From contig CAZBQG010000090.1 of NCBI GenBank assembly GCA_964493945.1, forward strand, positions 1 to 15,749: 15,749 bases of DNA, read 5' to 3'. The translations under genes were made by a program, and so were the position numbers. Positions 1 through 7,584 of this stretch are shown here, piece by piece. Numbering within the stretch: position 1 is the first letter of the stretch; every line of letters starts with the position of its first letter. The notes under the pieces are model-generated. The model ran no database searches, was not told the DNA's origin, and was given only the letters and a program-made list of their open reading frames with translations. Origin of the DNA: CAZBQG01 sp964493945. Lineage in GTDB: Bacteria > Pseudomonadota > Alphaproteobacteria > Rhodospirillales > UBA2165.

Positions 1-39
1 GGAAAACTCCTTTGTTTCCCATCTTGAATCACGACCAGC

Positions 40-711
40 CTAACAGAACGTTAATAAGTTAAATTTTTTGCAGATTGGTATTAGGCGCACATTTTCCGTA
101 TTCACGAAAAATAGATTATGGTGATTGCCCTGCGCCCCGCATCTGAGGAAGGCGCCTTTCCCCGTGTAATAATCCGATACATGGAAGCCCAACCGCCCTG
201 TATAGAAGTCTTCGAGCGCCCGGAAATCGGGCACGGTGAAGACCACATGGCTGATGCGCTGGGGCGTGGCACGGCCATAATAGGTGGCCCGTTTGTCGAT
301 GCGGGCCTTGCGGGCGGGTTCGTTGAATTCGGTAATGGTTTTATCCATGGGGCGTGGGCGGTCCTGGCGGAAACCGATGCCGATGCCGGCGGGGTCCAGG
401 GCATGGAGGATGCCGTCACCGTCTTCGGTCACGTCCCGATCCTTGGCCAATTCGCGGTGGATGGCTTTTAAATCTTTTTTGGCCGAGACCCGCCAGATGA
501 CTTCGCGGAGCGTCGGCCCGTTCTGCACCGAGGGCGGCAGGTCCTTGGCATGGGCCGGGCGCAATTGGATGCGCCCGCCATCGGCACATTCGAAAATGGC
601 GTTGTTTTTGGAGCTTTTGATTTTGTGCAATCCCACATCGGTCAAGAAGTGCCTGGCCTGACCCATATCGCCAACGCCCAAGACCAGACTGTCGATGCCT
701 GTAATCGCCAT
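40..711 (-). CDS. VOC-family (extradiol dioxygenase-like) protein, C-terminally truncated
   Basis: This gene encodes 223 aa with two vicinal-oxygen-chelate modules. The first runs from about residue 4 to 117 and the second starts near residue 152 (ISHVVFTVPDF). Family knowledge: such two-module proteins are about 300 aa and bind a metal with two His and one Glu in the second module. His155 and His197/198 (GNHHNLFF) fit the two histidines. The sequence then turns into an unrelated tail (residues about 205-223, rich in K, N and L) and stops, so the last part of the fold and the expected Glu are missing. The DNA beyond about position 100 is markedly AT-rich. The ATG at 711 has an AAGG about 9 nt upstream. 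The gene lies 60 nt after the response-regulator gene and is probably in the same operon. The product is likely inactive as written. The substrate is unknown; an aromatic diol is possible given the ligase in the operon. Confidence 0.75.
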   Translation of the reverse strand: MAITGIDSLVLGVGDMGQARHFLTDVGLHKIKSSKNNAIFECADGGRIQLRPAHAKDLPPSVQNGPTLREVIWRVSAKKDLKAIHRELAKDRDVTEDGDGILHALDPAGIGIGFRQDRPRPMDKTITEFNEPARKARIDKRATYYGRATPQRISHVVFTVPDFRALEDFYTGRLGFHVSDYYTGKGAFLRCGAQGNHHNLFFVNTENVRLIPICKKFNLLTFC

Positions 712-771
712 GTTTGCTGCCTTATTATGATTTCAGCCACTGCTGAAAAATATATGGGAAGCCCGCCCCGT

Positions 772-1143
772 TTAATCGAGAACTTTCTCCAACGCTTCGG
801 CCAGTTCGTCGTGGTTGAAGGGCTTGACGATATAACCATAGCCTTCCGGGATCTGGATTTTCTCTGGGTCAGAATTTCCCTTATCGCCGAAAGCAGTAAT
901 GGAAATTACCGGCACGTCCTGGTTCTTGCGGATTTCGCGGGCGGCCTCGATGCCGTCCATGGCGCCGGCCAGTTTGATATCCATCAAGATGGCATCGCGT
1001 TTGTCGAGTGCCGCCCGGCGCACGGCGTCTTCGCCGGTGAAAACGATCCCCGCAACTTCATAGCCCAGCTTGCGAAGGGTTTCATCTTCATCAAGGGCCG
1101 TAACCGCCTGATCCTCGACCACCAGAATGCGCTTTCCCGTCAT
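772..1143 (-). CDS. Single-domain response regulator (CheY-like receiver)
   Basis: This is a 123-aa stand-alone receiver domain with no output domain. Visible signature residues are the acidic pair Glu10-Asp11 (VVEDQ), the phosphoacceptor Asp55 (ILMDIKLAG), the switch Thr83 (SITAFGD) and the conserved Lys107 (IVKPF). It is expected to take a phosphoryl group from a histidine kinase in the cytoplasm and signal through protein contacts. Its ATG overlaps the kinase stop codon as ATGA (1140-1143), a typical sign of translational coupling, so the upstream kinase is the natural partner. Because that kinase gene carries a premature amber codon, this regulator may now be uncoupled, poorly translated, or phosphorylated by another kinase. 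The receiver itself looks intact. Similar small receivers follow HisKA_2 kinases in many alphaproteobacteria (family knowledge). Confidence 0.9.
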   Translation of the reverse strand: MTGKRILVVEDQAVTALDEDETLRKLGYEVAGIVFTGEDAVRRAALDKRDAILMDIKLAGAMDGIEAAREIRKNQDVPVISITAFGDKGNSDPEKIQIPEGYGYIVKPFNHDELAEALEKVLD

Positions 1144-2399
1144 GCCTGCCCCCCGCCGAAGGTAATCCTGAAACGAGCGCCATTTGATCCGTCCGTTTCC
1201 AATTCCCCGCCCAAGCGACTGGCCAAAACCGGAACCAGCCGCAGGCCAAGGGTTTCGCCCTTTTGCAAATCAGGATTGGGCGGCAGGCCAATGCCGTTAT
1301 CGGCCAGCGCAAGTTCGATATCACCGCCATCGATACGGCGCAAGGAAATATCAACGGTGCCCGGCCGCTAATTGGGAAAGGCGTGTTTCAAACTGTTGGA
1401 CAGCAATTCGCTGGTGATCTGCCCCAACGAAATGGCGGTATCTATATCGAAGTTCAATTCTTCCAGCTCTTCATGGATTTTTATGCTCTGGGCCGGATTG
1501 CCAGAGGCCAGCTGGGTATCGTGGATGATGGAATGGAGATATTCGCAGCCATCAATATAACCCAGATCCTGCGAACGGTACAAATTCTCGTGTACCTGGG
1601 CCATGACCTTGACGCGCCGCTCGCTATCGGCCAGTGCAGCCGCAACCCGTTCATCGCCATGGGCATTGCCCTGCAAGGAAAGCATGGAGGAAACCACCTG
1701 CAGATTGCTCTTAACCCGGTGATGGATTTCGGCCAGTAGCACTTCCTTTTCTTCCAGGGAGGATTTGATGGCCTCCTCGGCCACTTTCCGCTCCGTGATG
1801 TCCTGCCCGGTAATAACAAGCCCGGCGAGTTTCCCATGATCATCTAAAAGACGGGCGACATTGAGCCGGAAATAAAGAGTATTTCCTTCCGCCGTGATGA
1901 GTTCGTTTTCCACATTGATGCTGGCCTGTCCCGCCAGCATCCGGCGAGATACCTCAAAGGCTGTTTGGCAGTTGCCTTCGGACAGGAAAGTCTGGAAATA
2001 ATTACTGCCCATAGCTTCTTCACGGGGCACGCCCAGAAGTTGCTCGGCCGCCGGATTGAATTCTAAAATGGCGCCCCCCGGCGCCACAACGATGATGATT
2101 GAGCCGGTGGTCTCGGTCAAAAGCTGGTAGCGGGTCTCCCTTTCATGCAGCTCCCGGGTCCGGTCCCCGACTTGGCGTTCCAGGGAATCGGCCAGGAACA
2201 AGGCGTCTTCCCGGGCTTTCTTCAGGAGTTCCGCCAAAATGGCCGTCTCCCGGTCCAGGCGCGACGACAGGTCATCAAGGGATTCGTTGCGCAAAAGCTG
2301 GGCGCTGTCGCGAAAGATGATCAGGCCCAACCCCGCCATGCCGGCGGCGTCGACGATGAAGGCAAGGAGGGTGATTTTAGCGGCGAAGCTCAGCTTCAT
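1140..2399 (-). pseudogene. HisKA_2-type PAS sensor histidine kinase interrupted by an in-frame TAG
   Basis: Read straight through, the frame from ATG 2399 to TGA 1140 has 419 sense and stop-interrupted positions. They give one N-terminal membrane segment (about residues 9-29), a helical linker (about 35-90), a PAS domain (about 90-205, ending in the GQDITERK junction), a HisKA_2 H-box with His226 (LLAEIHHRVKSNLQ) and a HATPase_c domain. Codon 344 (1370-1368) is TAG, between the N-box (SELLSNSLKHAFPN) and the G1 box (ADNGIGLPP). The residues after it (RPGTVDISLRR, then DNGIGL and GLRLVPVLASRLGGEL) continue the ATPase domain in the same frame. This is therefore a single nonsense codon and not a frameshift. 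The truncated product would lack the nucleotide-gripping half and should be inactive. The end of the longer frame overlaps the response regulator as ATGA, which supports 1140 as the original end. The start is 6 nt after the ligase stop. Confidence 0.85.
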
Positions 2400-2405
2400 G
2401 GAGGC

Positions 2406-4067
2406 TCACCCATCTCCACCCTGTTCCCGGGCCAGGGTAGCCCCGATCATCTCCGTCAGGCTTTTCTTGGAAATTTTACCAAAGCTGGAAACCGGAAACT
2501 CGTCCAGGATTTCGAGCCGCTCTGGCAGTTTGAATTTGGCGATTTCCTTAGTCGTTAGGAATTCAACCAGCTCTTCCAGGGTCAGCGTCTGGCCCGGCCC
2601 CAGGGTGACGAAGGCGCAGGTTCTTTCGCCCAGCCGGGGATCAGGCATGGGAACGCAGGCCACATTCTGCACCACCGGATGGGCCAGGATCAGGCTTTCT
2701 ATTTCCTCGGCGCTGATCTTTTCGCCACCCCGGTTGATCAGATCCTTCTTGCGCCCCTCGATGATATAATTGCCGGTGGGATGTTGGCGCATGAGATCGC
2801 CGCTGCGGTAAAACCCGTCCGTCGTAAAGGCCCGCGCATTATGTTCGGGCGCCTGGTAATAGCCGCGGATCGTATAAGGCCCCCGGGCACAGAATTCACC
2901 CACTTCGCCGGGAGTCACCTCGTTGTCGTCTTCATCCACCAGGCGCACCTCGTCATCGGGGCAGACGGGCCGTCCGACGGTTTCAAGGCGCACATCTTCC
3001 GGGTCATCCCGGCGCACATACATGAGCATGCCTTCGCCCATGCCGAAATTCTCCTGCACGAATATGGACGGCATGAGGGCCTTGGCTTTTATGTGAGCTT
3101 CCGGATGGAGCCGCTGTCCGCCGGTCTGGATCAGCTCCATGCTGGACAGATCATATTCCCCCTTGCCCACCTCGTTGAGCCAGTCGATCAACAGGGCCGG
3201 CACGACGGGAATATGGGTAATGCCGTGCTTTTCCACCAGGCTGAAGATGTCTTTGGTGCGGGTCGAGGCGCTGAGCACGATGGGCCGGCCATGGAACAGA
3301 TACCCCTGCAGGCCGGGGCTGGCCAGGGGCAGGTTGTGGGCCATGGGCAGGCACATGAGCATGCGGCTTTTATCATGCAACCCGGTTGCCCCGATGGCCA
3401 TACGCGACACATAGGCATAATCATTATGGGTGCGGGGGATCAACTTGGGAATGCCCGTGGTGCCCCCTGATAGCTGGAAAATGGCAGGATCGGTGGGGTC
3501 GATGCGGATGCCTTCCAGATCTTTGGCCGGGCGTGTGGGTGCATTTTCGATCAAGCGGTCCAGGGAATGAAATCCGTCCGGCAAATCCTCCCCGCCCAGT
3601 ATGAGACCGAATTTGACGCCCGGGTTTTCGCCCCGGATGCGCTGGATCATCTGCAAAAAATCGAAATCCCCGTGGCGGGCGGGGGCGATGCAGGCGGCGG
3701 CGCCCGAAAGTTTGGCGAACTGGCTGATTTCGGCATATCGGTGATTGATCAGGGAGCAGATGGGAATGCAGCCGATTTTCTGCAAAGCCAGATACAATAT
3801 GGGGAATTCCTTGCAATTGGGCAGTTGGGGGATAACCCGCTCGCCGGGCTCCAATCCCCAATCCAAAAGGTTGAGCGCCAGATTGTCCGAAAGCCGGTCC
3901 AACTGGCGGTAGGTCAGTTCATGTTCGCCGTCGATGATCGCAATCTTGTCTCCATGGGCCGCCAGGGCGTCGGCGAATTCGGCGCGCAACGGTTTTTCCC
4001 GCCAATAGCCCCGGGCCCGGTAACGTTCCTGAAATTCGGCCGGATAAGGTGTGACACCTTCGAACAT
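2406..4067 (-). CDS. Aryl-acid adenylating enzyme, EntE/DhbE-like (2,3-dihydroxybenzoate-AMP ligase family)
   Basis: This 553-aa ANL-superfamily enzyme activates a carboxylic acid with ATP to an acyl-adenylate, for transfer to CoA or a carrier protein. Visible motifs are the P-loop at Ser200-Lys208 (SGGTTGIPK), the hinge region GRKKDLINRGGEKIS and the C-terminal catalytic Lys531 (SSFGKISKK). His244-Asn245 in PMAHNLPLASPG matches the HN pair that in DhbE contacts the ring 2-hydroxyl (family knowledge), so a salicylate-, dihydroxybenzoate- or anthranilate-like acid is likely. A longer frame begins at 4127. I chose ATG 4067 because GGGAAGG lies about 5 nt upstream and the protein then starts MFEGVTPYPAEF, the usual EntE/DhbE N-terminus. 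No carrier protein or siderophore synthetase lies nearby, so a catabolic CoA-ligase role is as plausible as siderophore work. It sits 63 nt after the permease and 6 nt before the kinase. Confidence 0.9.
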   Translation of the reverse strand: MFEGVTPYPAEFQERYRARGYWREKPLRAEFADALAAHGDKIAIIDGEHELTYRQLDRLSDNLALNLLDWGLEPGERVIPQLPNCKEFPILYLALQKIGCIPICSLINHRYAEISQFAKLSGAAACIAPARHGDFDFLQMIQRIRGENPGVKFGLILGGEDLPDGFHSLDRLIENAPTRPAKDLEGIRIDPTDPAIFQLSGGTTGIPKLIPRTHNDYAYVSRMAIGATGLHDKSRMLMCLPMAHNLPLASPGLQGYLFHGRPIVLSASTRTKDIFSLVEKHGITHIPVVPALLIDWLNEVGKGEYDLSSMELIQTGGQRLHPEAHIKAKALMPSIFVQENFGMGEGMLMYVRRDDPEDVRLETVGRPVCPDDEVRLVDEDDNEVTPGEVGEFCARGPYTIRGYYQAPEHNARAFTTDGFYRSGDLMRQHPTGNYIIEGRKKDLINRGGEKISAEEIESLILAHPVVQNVACVPMPDPRLGERTCAFVTLGPGQTLTLEELVEFLTTKEIAKFKLPERLEILDEFPVSSFGKISKKSLTEMIGATLAREQGGDG

Positions 4068-4130
4068 ATTTACCTTCCCATGAATTATTTTCCCCACTGA
4101 CATACCCAAGCAAAAGGGTTTTGCCAAGGG

Positions 4131-5006
4131 TCAAAGGACAAACCACAGGAGGAAGGGTAGGCCTGCAAAACCGATGGCTGTGGAAAGAATGACCATGCCC
4201 GCCACATCATCAGGTTCGGTGGCGTAATGCTGTGCGAACATGTAATTGAAAACCGCCGCCGGCATGGAGGATTGCATGATCAGCACCCCACGAGCAGCAC
4301 CTTCCAGACCCAAAATTTCGGCCAGACCCCAGCCGACGGCGAAGCCCATGCCCAAGCGGAAGACGGCGAGGCCCAGGACCCGTCCAGCCCCCGTCAGCTT
4401 CAGCCGGGCCAGGGAATTGCCAAGGGCGATGAGCATCAGGGGAATGGCCATGCCGCCCAAAAGCTGCGTGGTATTGTTCAGCCAGACCGGTGATTTGACC
4501 CCGCTCACCATGAAAAACAGCCCGGCCGCCACGGCATAAAGAACGGGCGTGCGCACCAAGCGGCGGACCGAAACGGAGCCGGCCGCGATGCTGTCACCCA
4601 CCGTGAACTGGCCGATGGAATTGACCACGAAAAAGGACAGGGCCAGGGCAAGCCCCTCCGCGCCGAAGGCGAAAAACCCCAAGGGTAGCCCCATATTGCC
4701 CGTGTTGGGAAACATCAGGCAGGGCAGATAGCCGCGTAGCGAGAGCCCCGTCAATTTGAGGACGATAAGGCCCAGGGCGGCGAAAATGCTGAGCGCCATC
4801 AAGGCCCCACCGGCCATGATCACCACCTGGCGGAGATCCAGATCGATATTGACCAAGGTGTGAAAAATCAGGCATGGCGTGCCGATCAGCATAGTCAGGG
4901 AACTGATGGTCTGGACCGGGAAATCCTGCCCCGCCCGCGCCCAAATAAAGCCCAGGCCGGCCGAAATGAAGACGGGTGCGATTACCGCGAAGATATCATT
5001 GATCAT
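4131..5006 (-). CDS. AEC-family permease (auxin efflux carrier-like)
   Basis: This 291-aa, strongly hydrophobic inner-membrane protein has about ten predicted membrane segments. It is close to the usual AEC length of roughly 300 aa. The N-terminal APVFISAGLGFIWAR segment, the LTMLIGTPCLIFH segment and the later MIPLMLIALGNSLA-like and VLIMQSSMPAAVFNYMFA stretches are typical of the family; the last resembles the conserved crossover helix. Characterised bacterial members move organic acids such as malate or malonate (family knowledge). The ATG at 5006 is preferred over an in-frame TTG at 5015; neither has a clear ribosome site. It is the first gene of the minus-strand run, directly upstream of the aryl-acid ligase. 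The simplest inference is that it moves the acid the ligase activates, but direction and substrate are not visible. Confidence 0.88.
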   Translation of the reverse strand: MINDIFAVIAPVFISAGLGFIWARAGQDFPVQTISSLTMLIGTPCLIFHTLVNIDLDLRQVVIMAGGALMALSIFAALGLIVLKLTGLSLRGYLPCLMFPNTGNMGLPLGFFAFGAEGLALALSFFVVNSIGQFTVGDSIAAGSVSVRRLVRTPVLYAVAAGLFFMVSGVKSPVWLNNTTQLLGGMAIPLMLIALGNSLARLKLTGAGRVLGLAVFRLGMGFAVGWGLAEILGLEGAARGVLIMQSSMPAAVFNYMFAQHYATEPDDVAGMVILSTAIGFAGLPFLLWFVL

Positions 5007-5109
5007 GGGATTCAAAATTCGATTTTCTCAAGCCCTGTTGAAGGCGATTAACGCCTCCGTTGCAAGCCTTTTTGACGAATTTTTGAGATCACGAAAGCGT
5101 ATTGTGGAC

Positions 5110-5138
5110 TTGCCATTTTGAGTCCGTTAACGCATCAT
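5110..5138 (+). promoter_or_regulatory. Candidate sigma70-type promoter for the Gfo/Idh operon
   Basis: TTGCCA (5110-5115), a 17-nt spacer and CATCAT (5133-5138) give a plausible housekeeping promoter, with 4 of 6 -10 positions matching. It lies in the 176-nt divergent gap between the permease and Gfo/Idh genes. A small inverted repeat, AGGCG-ATTAA-CGCCT (5042-5056), lies nearer the permease start and could be an operator or a leader hairpin. No experimental support exists. Confidence 0.35.
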
Positions 5139-5182
5139 GGAACCATTCGAATCAGCGATTTAACCAATAGAAACAAAAGGGA

Positions 5183-6217
5183 GTGAAGGCCATTATCAAG
5201 GCAGGAATAGTAGGTCTGGGCTGGTGGGGAGAAACGCTCGTCGAGGCCGTGCAGAATTCAAGCGATGATATCCAATTCACCGCCGGAACTTCGCGCACAT
5301 TGTCGCCCAAGGTAAAGGATTTCGCGGGTGTGCAGGGCTTTGAGCTGAAGGCCGATTACGATGAATTACTGAAGGATGAAAGTCTGGATGCGGTGGTCCT
5401 GGCCACCCCCCATTCCATGCATACCTCCCAGATCATCGCGGCCGCCGAAGTGGGCAAACAAGTCTTTTGCGAAAAGCCCTTCGCCCTGACCAAGGCGGAC
5501 GCCGAAGCGGCGGTGGCGGCCACCGAAAAAGCCGGGGTCACGCTGGGGCTTGGATATAACCGGCGCTTTCATCCGACCATCACGGATTTGCGCGAACGGA
5601 TCAATTCCGGGGCGCTGGGCACCATTTTGCATTTCGAGGGCACCATGTGCTTTCCCAATGCGCTCTATCTGGAGCCCGAAGCTTGGCGCGCCGATAAAAG
5701 CGAAACGCCCTGCGGTGGGCTGACCCCCATGGGCGTGCATGTGGTCGATGCGGTGATCGATCTGTTCGGCGAGGTGGATGAAGTCTTCTGCATGAGCATC
5801 AAACGCGTGGTCAAGATCGATGCCGATGATTCCACATCCATCCTGTTCCGCATGAAAGAAGGCATGTCGGGCTATCTGGGCACCATGACCGCCACCGGTG
5901 GCAATTTCAGGTTTCAGGTCTATGGATCGGAAGGCTGGATTCAGATCGACGGCATGACCCATGTGGCAGGCGCTTCTTCGGAAGAGCGGCGCACGCGGCT
6001 GTTCGGCAATTGCACCTTCCAGCCGGCCAAGGGGCCCCGTGAAATCTGGCAGGCCGATGCCTTCGATCTGTCCCGCGCGGCACTTGAATCTTTCGCCCAG
6101 GCGGCAGCGGGCGGGCCGGCATACCCCATTACATTGGATGAAATGATCCACGGCGCGGCGGTGACCGAAACCATTGTCAAATCGGCCGCCTCGGGCGTGA
6201 TGGAGAAAGTTGGCTGA
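5183..6217 (+). CDS. Gfo/Idh/MocA-family NAD(P)-dependent oxidoreductase
   Basis: This 344-aa cytoplasmic dehydrogenase opens with a Rossmann nucleotide-binding motif, GIVGLGWWG (residues 8-16). It carries the family hallmark Glu97-Lys98-Pro99 (FCEKPFALT), whose Lys is catalytic in characterised members. A C-terminal alpha/beta substrate domain follows, starting near GYNRRFHPTI. Members oxidise or reduce sugars, inositols and related hydroxy compounds; the substrate here is not readable. The start is a GTG at 5183 with AAAAGG only 2 nt upstream, an unusually tight spacing. An ATT at 5192 would be better spaced but is a rare start, so the exact N-terminus is uncertain by a few residues. It is the first gene of a plus-strand operon with an M24 protein, a beta-hydroxyacid dehydrogenase and a membrane protein. 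Confidence 0.9.
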   Translation: MKAIIKAGIVGLGWWGETLVEAVQNSSDDIQFTAGTSRTLSPKVKDFAGVQGFELKADYDELLKDESLDAVVLATPHSMHTSQIIAAAEVGKQVFCEKPFALTKADAEAAVAATEKAGVTLGLGYNRRFHPTITDLRERINSGALGTILHFEGTMCFPNALYLEPEAWRADKSETPCGGLTPMGVHVVDAVIDLFGEVDEVFCMSIKRVVKIDADDSTSILFRMKEGMSGYLGTMTATGGNFRFQVYGSEGWIQIDGMTHVAGASSEERRTRLFGNCTFQPAKGPREIWQADAFDLSRAALESFAQAAAGGPAYPITLDEMIHGAAVTETIVKSAASGVMEKVG

Positions 6218-6222
6218 AATAG

Positions 6223-6287
6223 TTGGGCTTTGCCCAATTGGAACCTACATGAAACAGGGCGCGGGCGGGATGAACTACCCCGCCCGC
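6223..6287 (+). promoter_or_regulatory. Two intercistronic hairpins between Gfo/Idh and M24 genes
   Basis: The 105-nt gap holds two perfect stems. TTGGGC-TTT-GCCCAA spans 6223-6237. A very stable 9-bp stem, GCGGGCGGG (6261-6269) with CCCGCCCGC (6279-6287), encloses a 9-nt loop. Neither is followed by a U-run, so they are not classic terminators. They could mark RNA processing or protect the upstream mRNA end, which would set different expression levels for the two genes. This is inferred from sequence only. Confidence 0.55.
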
Positions 6288-6322
6288 CGCCATCGGCAAT
6301 TCGATCAAAAGGAGTGGGAATA

Positions 6323-7558
6323 GTGAGAGTCGGAACACACGGCATGATGCAGGTCGACTATGAGCAGCGGATCGATTTCGACCGCATGCGTAAATACCGC
6401 GTCGGGCGCATCAAACAATATATGGAAGAATTCGATATCGAATGTCTGCTTTTGTTCGAGGCCGGCAATAAGCGCTATGCCACCTCGACGGCGGTAGCCT
6501 CGCCCGAAGTGGATAATATGGGGCGCTATTCCATCGTTCCTAGGGGTGGCGAGCCGCATATTTTCGGCTTTGGTTCGGAAGTGGCGGCGGAGAAGCTTTA
6601 TTGCCCCTGGATCAAGGATCACACCTTCCCGGCCCACGGCACCATGCATGGCGCCCTGCCCATGGAATGGAAATGCTACGAGAACTTCCTGGCCGATCTG
6701 GACATGGTTCTGGAAAACCACAAGCTGGATAAATCAAAAGTCAAGATCGGCGTCGATATCGTCGAGGCTCAGATCATCCTGGCCCTGATGCAGAACGGCT
6801 ATACCATCGCCGACGGGCAGAACGTCATGCAGCATGCCAGGGCAATCAAGAACGAAGACGAGATCATGAACCTCAAACATGGTGCCGCCATCGTCGATGC
6901 CGCCTTCCACAAGATCGCCCAGACCACCCAGCCGGGCATGAAGGAAAATGACCTGCAGGCCGCAGCCTCCCACGAAATGCACCGCCTGGGCGCCCAATGG
7001 GTAATCAATGTGCAGGTGACCAGCGGCAATAGGACCCATCCCCATCCCCATCTCAGTTCGGACCGCCTGTTGCAGCCGGGCGACATGATCTTCATGGATA
7101 TCGTTCTGCTTTATAACGGCTATCACACCTGCGTCTATCGCTGCTTTTGTTGCGGTAAGCCGACCCAGGCGCAAAAGGATATCCATGCCCGCTGCCTGGA
7201 ATATCAACGGGGCGGCCTGGATGCCATCGGACCCGGCAAAAGCACGGCCGATGTGGTCAAGGTCTGGCCCGACGCCAAGACCATGGGTGCTAAAAACGAA
7301 GCCGAAATTTTCGGCCTGCAATATGGCCACGGCATCGGCGTCGGCCTTTGGGAATTCCCTATTATTTCACGTCTCTACAGTTTCGATCATCCGGTGGAGA
7401 TCGAACCCGGCATGGTCTTCGCCGCAGAGACCTATGCGGGCAAGGGCTTCGACGGGGTGCGCCTGGAAGACGAGGTGGTGATCACCGAAACGGGCACCGA
7501 AATCATCACCAAGTTCCCGACGGACGAGTTGATCGGTTGCGGTATGGGATATAGCTGA
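6323..7558 (+). CDS. M24-family (creatinase/aminopeptidase P fold) hydrolase or lyase, atypical metal site
   Basis: This 411-aa protein has an N-terminal creatinase-like domain (about residues 1-180) and a C-terminal pita-bread M24 domain. By alignment to the five classic M24 metal ligands, Asp259 (MDIVLLYNGY), His336 (YGHGIG), Glu369 (AAETY) and Glu382 (RLEDEVV) are kept. The second Asp is replaced by Cys270 (YHTCVYRCFCCG), exactly 11 residues after Asp259 as in methionine aminopeptidase. A HisProHisProHis cluster (239-243) lies near the active site. M24 relatives include Xaa-Pro peptidases, creatinase, ectoine hydrolase (DoeA) and the DMSP lyase DddP. The operon context points to small-molecule catabolism more than peptide trimming, but the substrate is unknown. 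An upstream in-frame start at 6230 is rejected: GTG 6323 has AAAAGGAG ideally placed 8 nt before it. Confidence 0.85.
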   Translation: MRVGTHGMMQVDYEQRIDFDRMRKYRVGRIKQYMEEFDIECLLLFEAGNKRYATSTAVASPEVDNMGRYSIVPRGGEPHIFGFGSEVAAEKLYCPWIKDHTFPAHGTMHGALPMEWKCYENFLADLDMVLENHKLDKSKVKIGVDIVEAQIILALMQNGYTIADGQNVMQHARAIKNEDEIMNLKHGAAIVDAAFHKIAQTTQPGMKENDLQAAASHEMHRLGAQWVINVQVTSGNRTHPHPHLSSDRLLQPGDMIFMDIVLLYNGYHTCVYRCFCCGKPTQAQKDIHARCLEYQRGGLDAIGPGKSTADVVKVWPDAKTMGAKNEAEIFGLQYGHGIGVGLWEFPIISRLYSFDHPVEIEPGMVFAAETYAGKGFDGVRLEDEVVITETGTEIITKFPTDELIGCGMGYS

Positions 7559-7570
7559 ACATAGCTGAAC
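7551..7570 (+). repeat. Tandem 10-bp duplication across the M24 stop codon
   Basis: ATAGCTGAAC occurs twice in direct succession (7551-7560 and 7561-7570). The first copy contains the TGA stop (7556-7558), and the second pushes the next ribosome site (AGGAGG) 10 nt downstream. It looks like a small slippage duplication without coding effect. Confidence 0.9.
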
Positions 7571-7584
7571 CAGGAGGAAACATT

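Noticed and set aside
74..83. ATTGGTATTA near the VOC break, similar to CTGGTATTAA at the right end of the inverted repeat (9160-9169)
   Set aside because: Only about 8 nt are shared and there is no matching inverted-repeat arm at position 74, so a common element is not supported.
732..747. Hairpin TTCAGC-CACT-GCTGAA between the response regulator and VOC genes as a terminator
   Set aside because: The stem is short, AT-balanced and has no U-run downstream on the minus strand, so it should not stop transcription.
4068..4127. Longer N-terminus of the aryl ligase starting at 4127
   Set aside because: ATG 4067 has a clear ribosome site and gives the conserved family N-terminus; the extra 20 residues look non-homologous.
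5366..6151. Long minus-strand open frames opposite the Gfo/Idh, M24, dehydrogenase and clpA genes
   Set aside because: They are antisense shadows of GC-rich codons, lack ribosome sites and have unnatural residue composition.
6230..6322. Upstream extension of the M24 gene
   Set aside because: The extension is translated hairpin and linker sequence; GTG 6323 has a well-placed AAAAGGAG.
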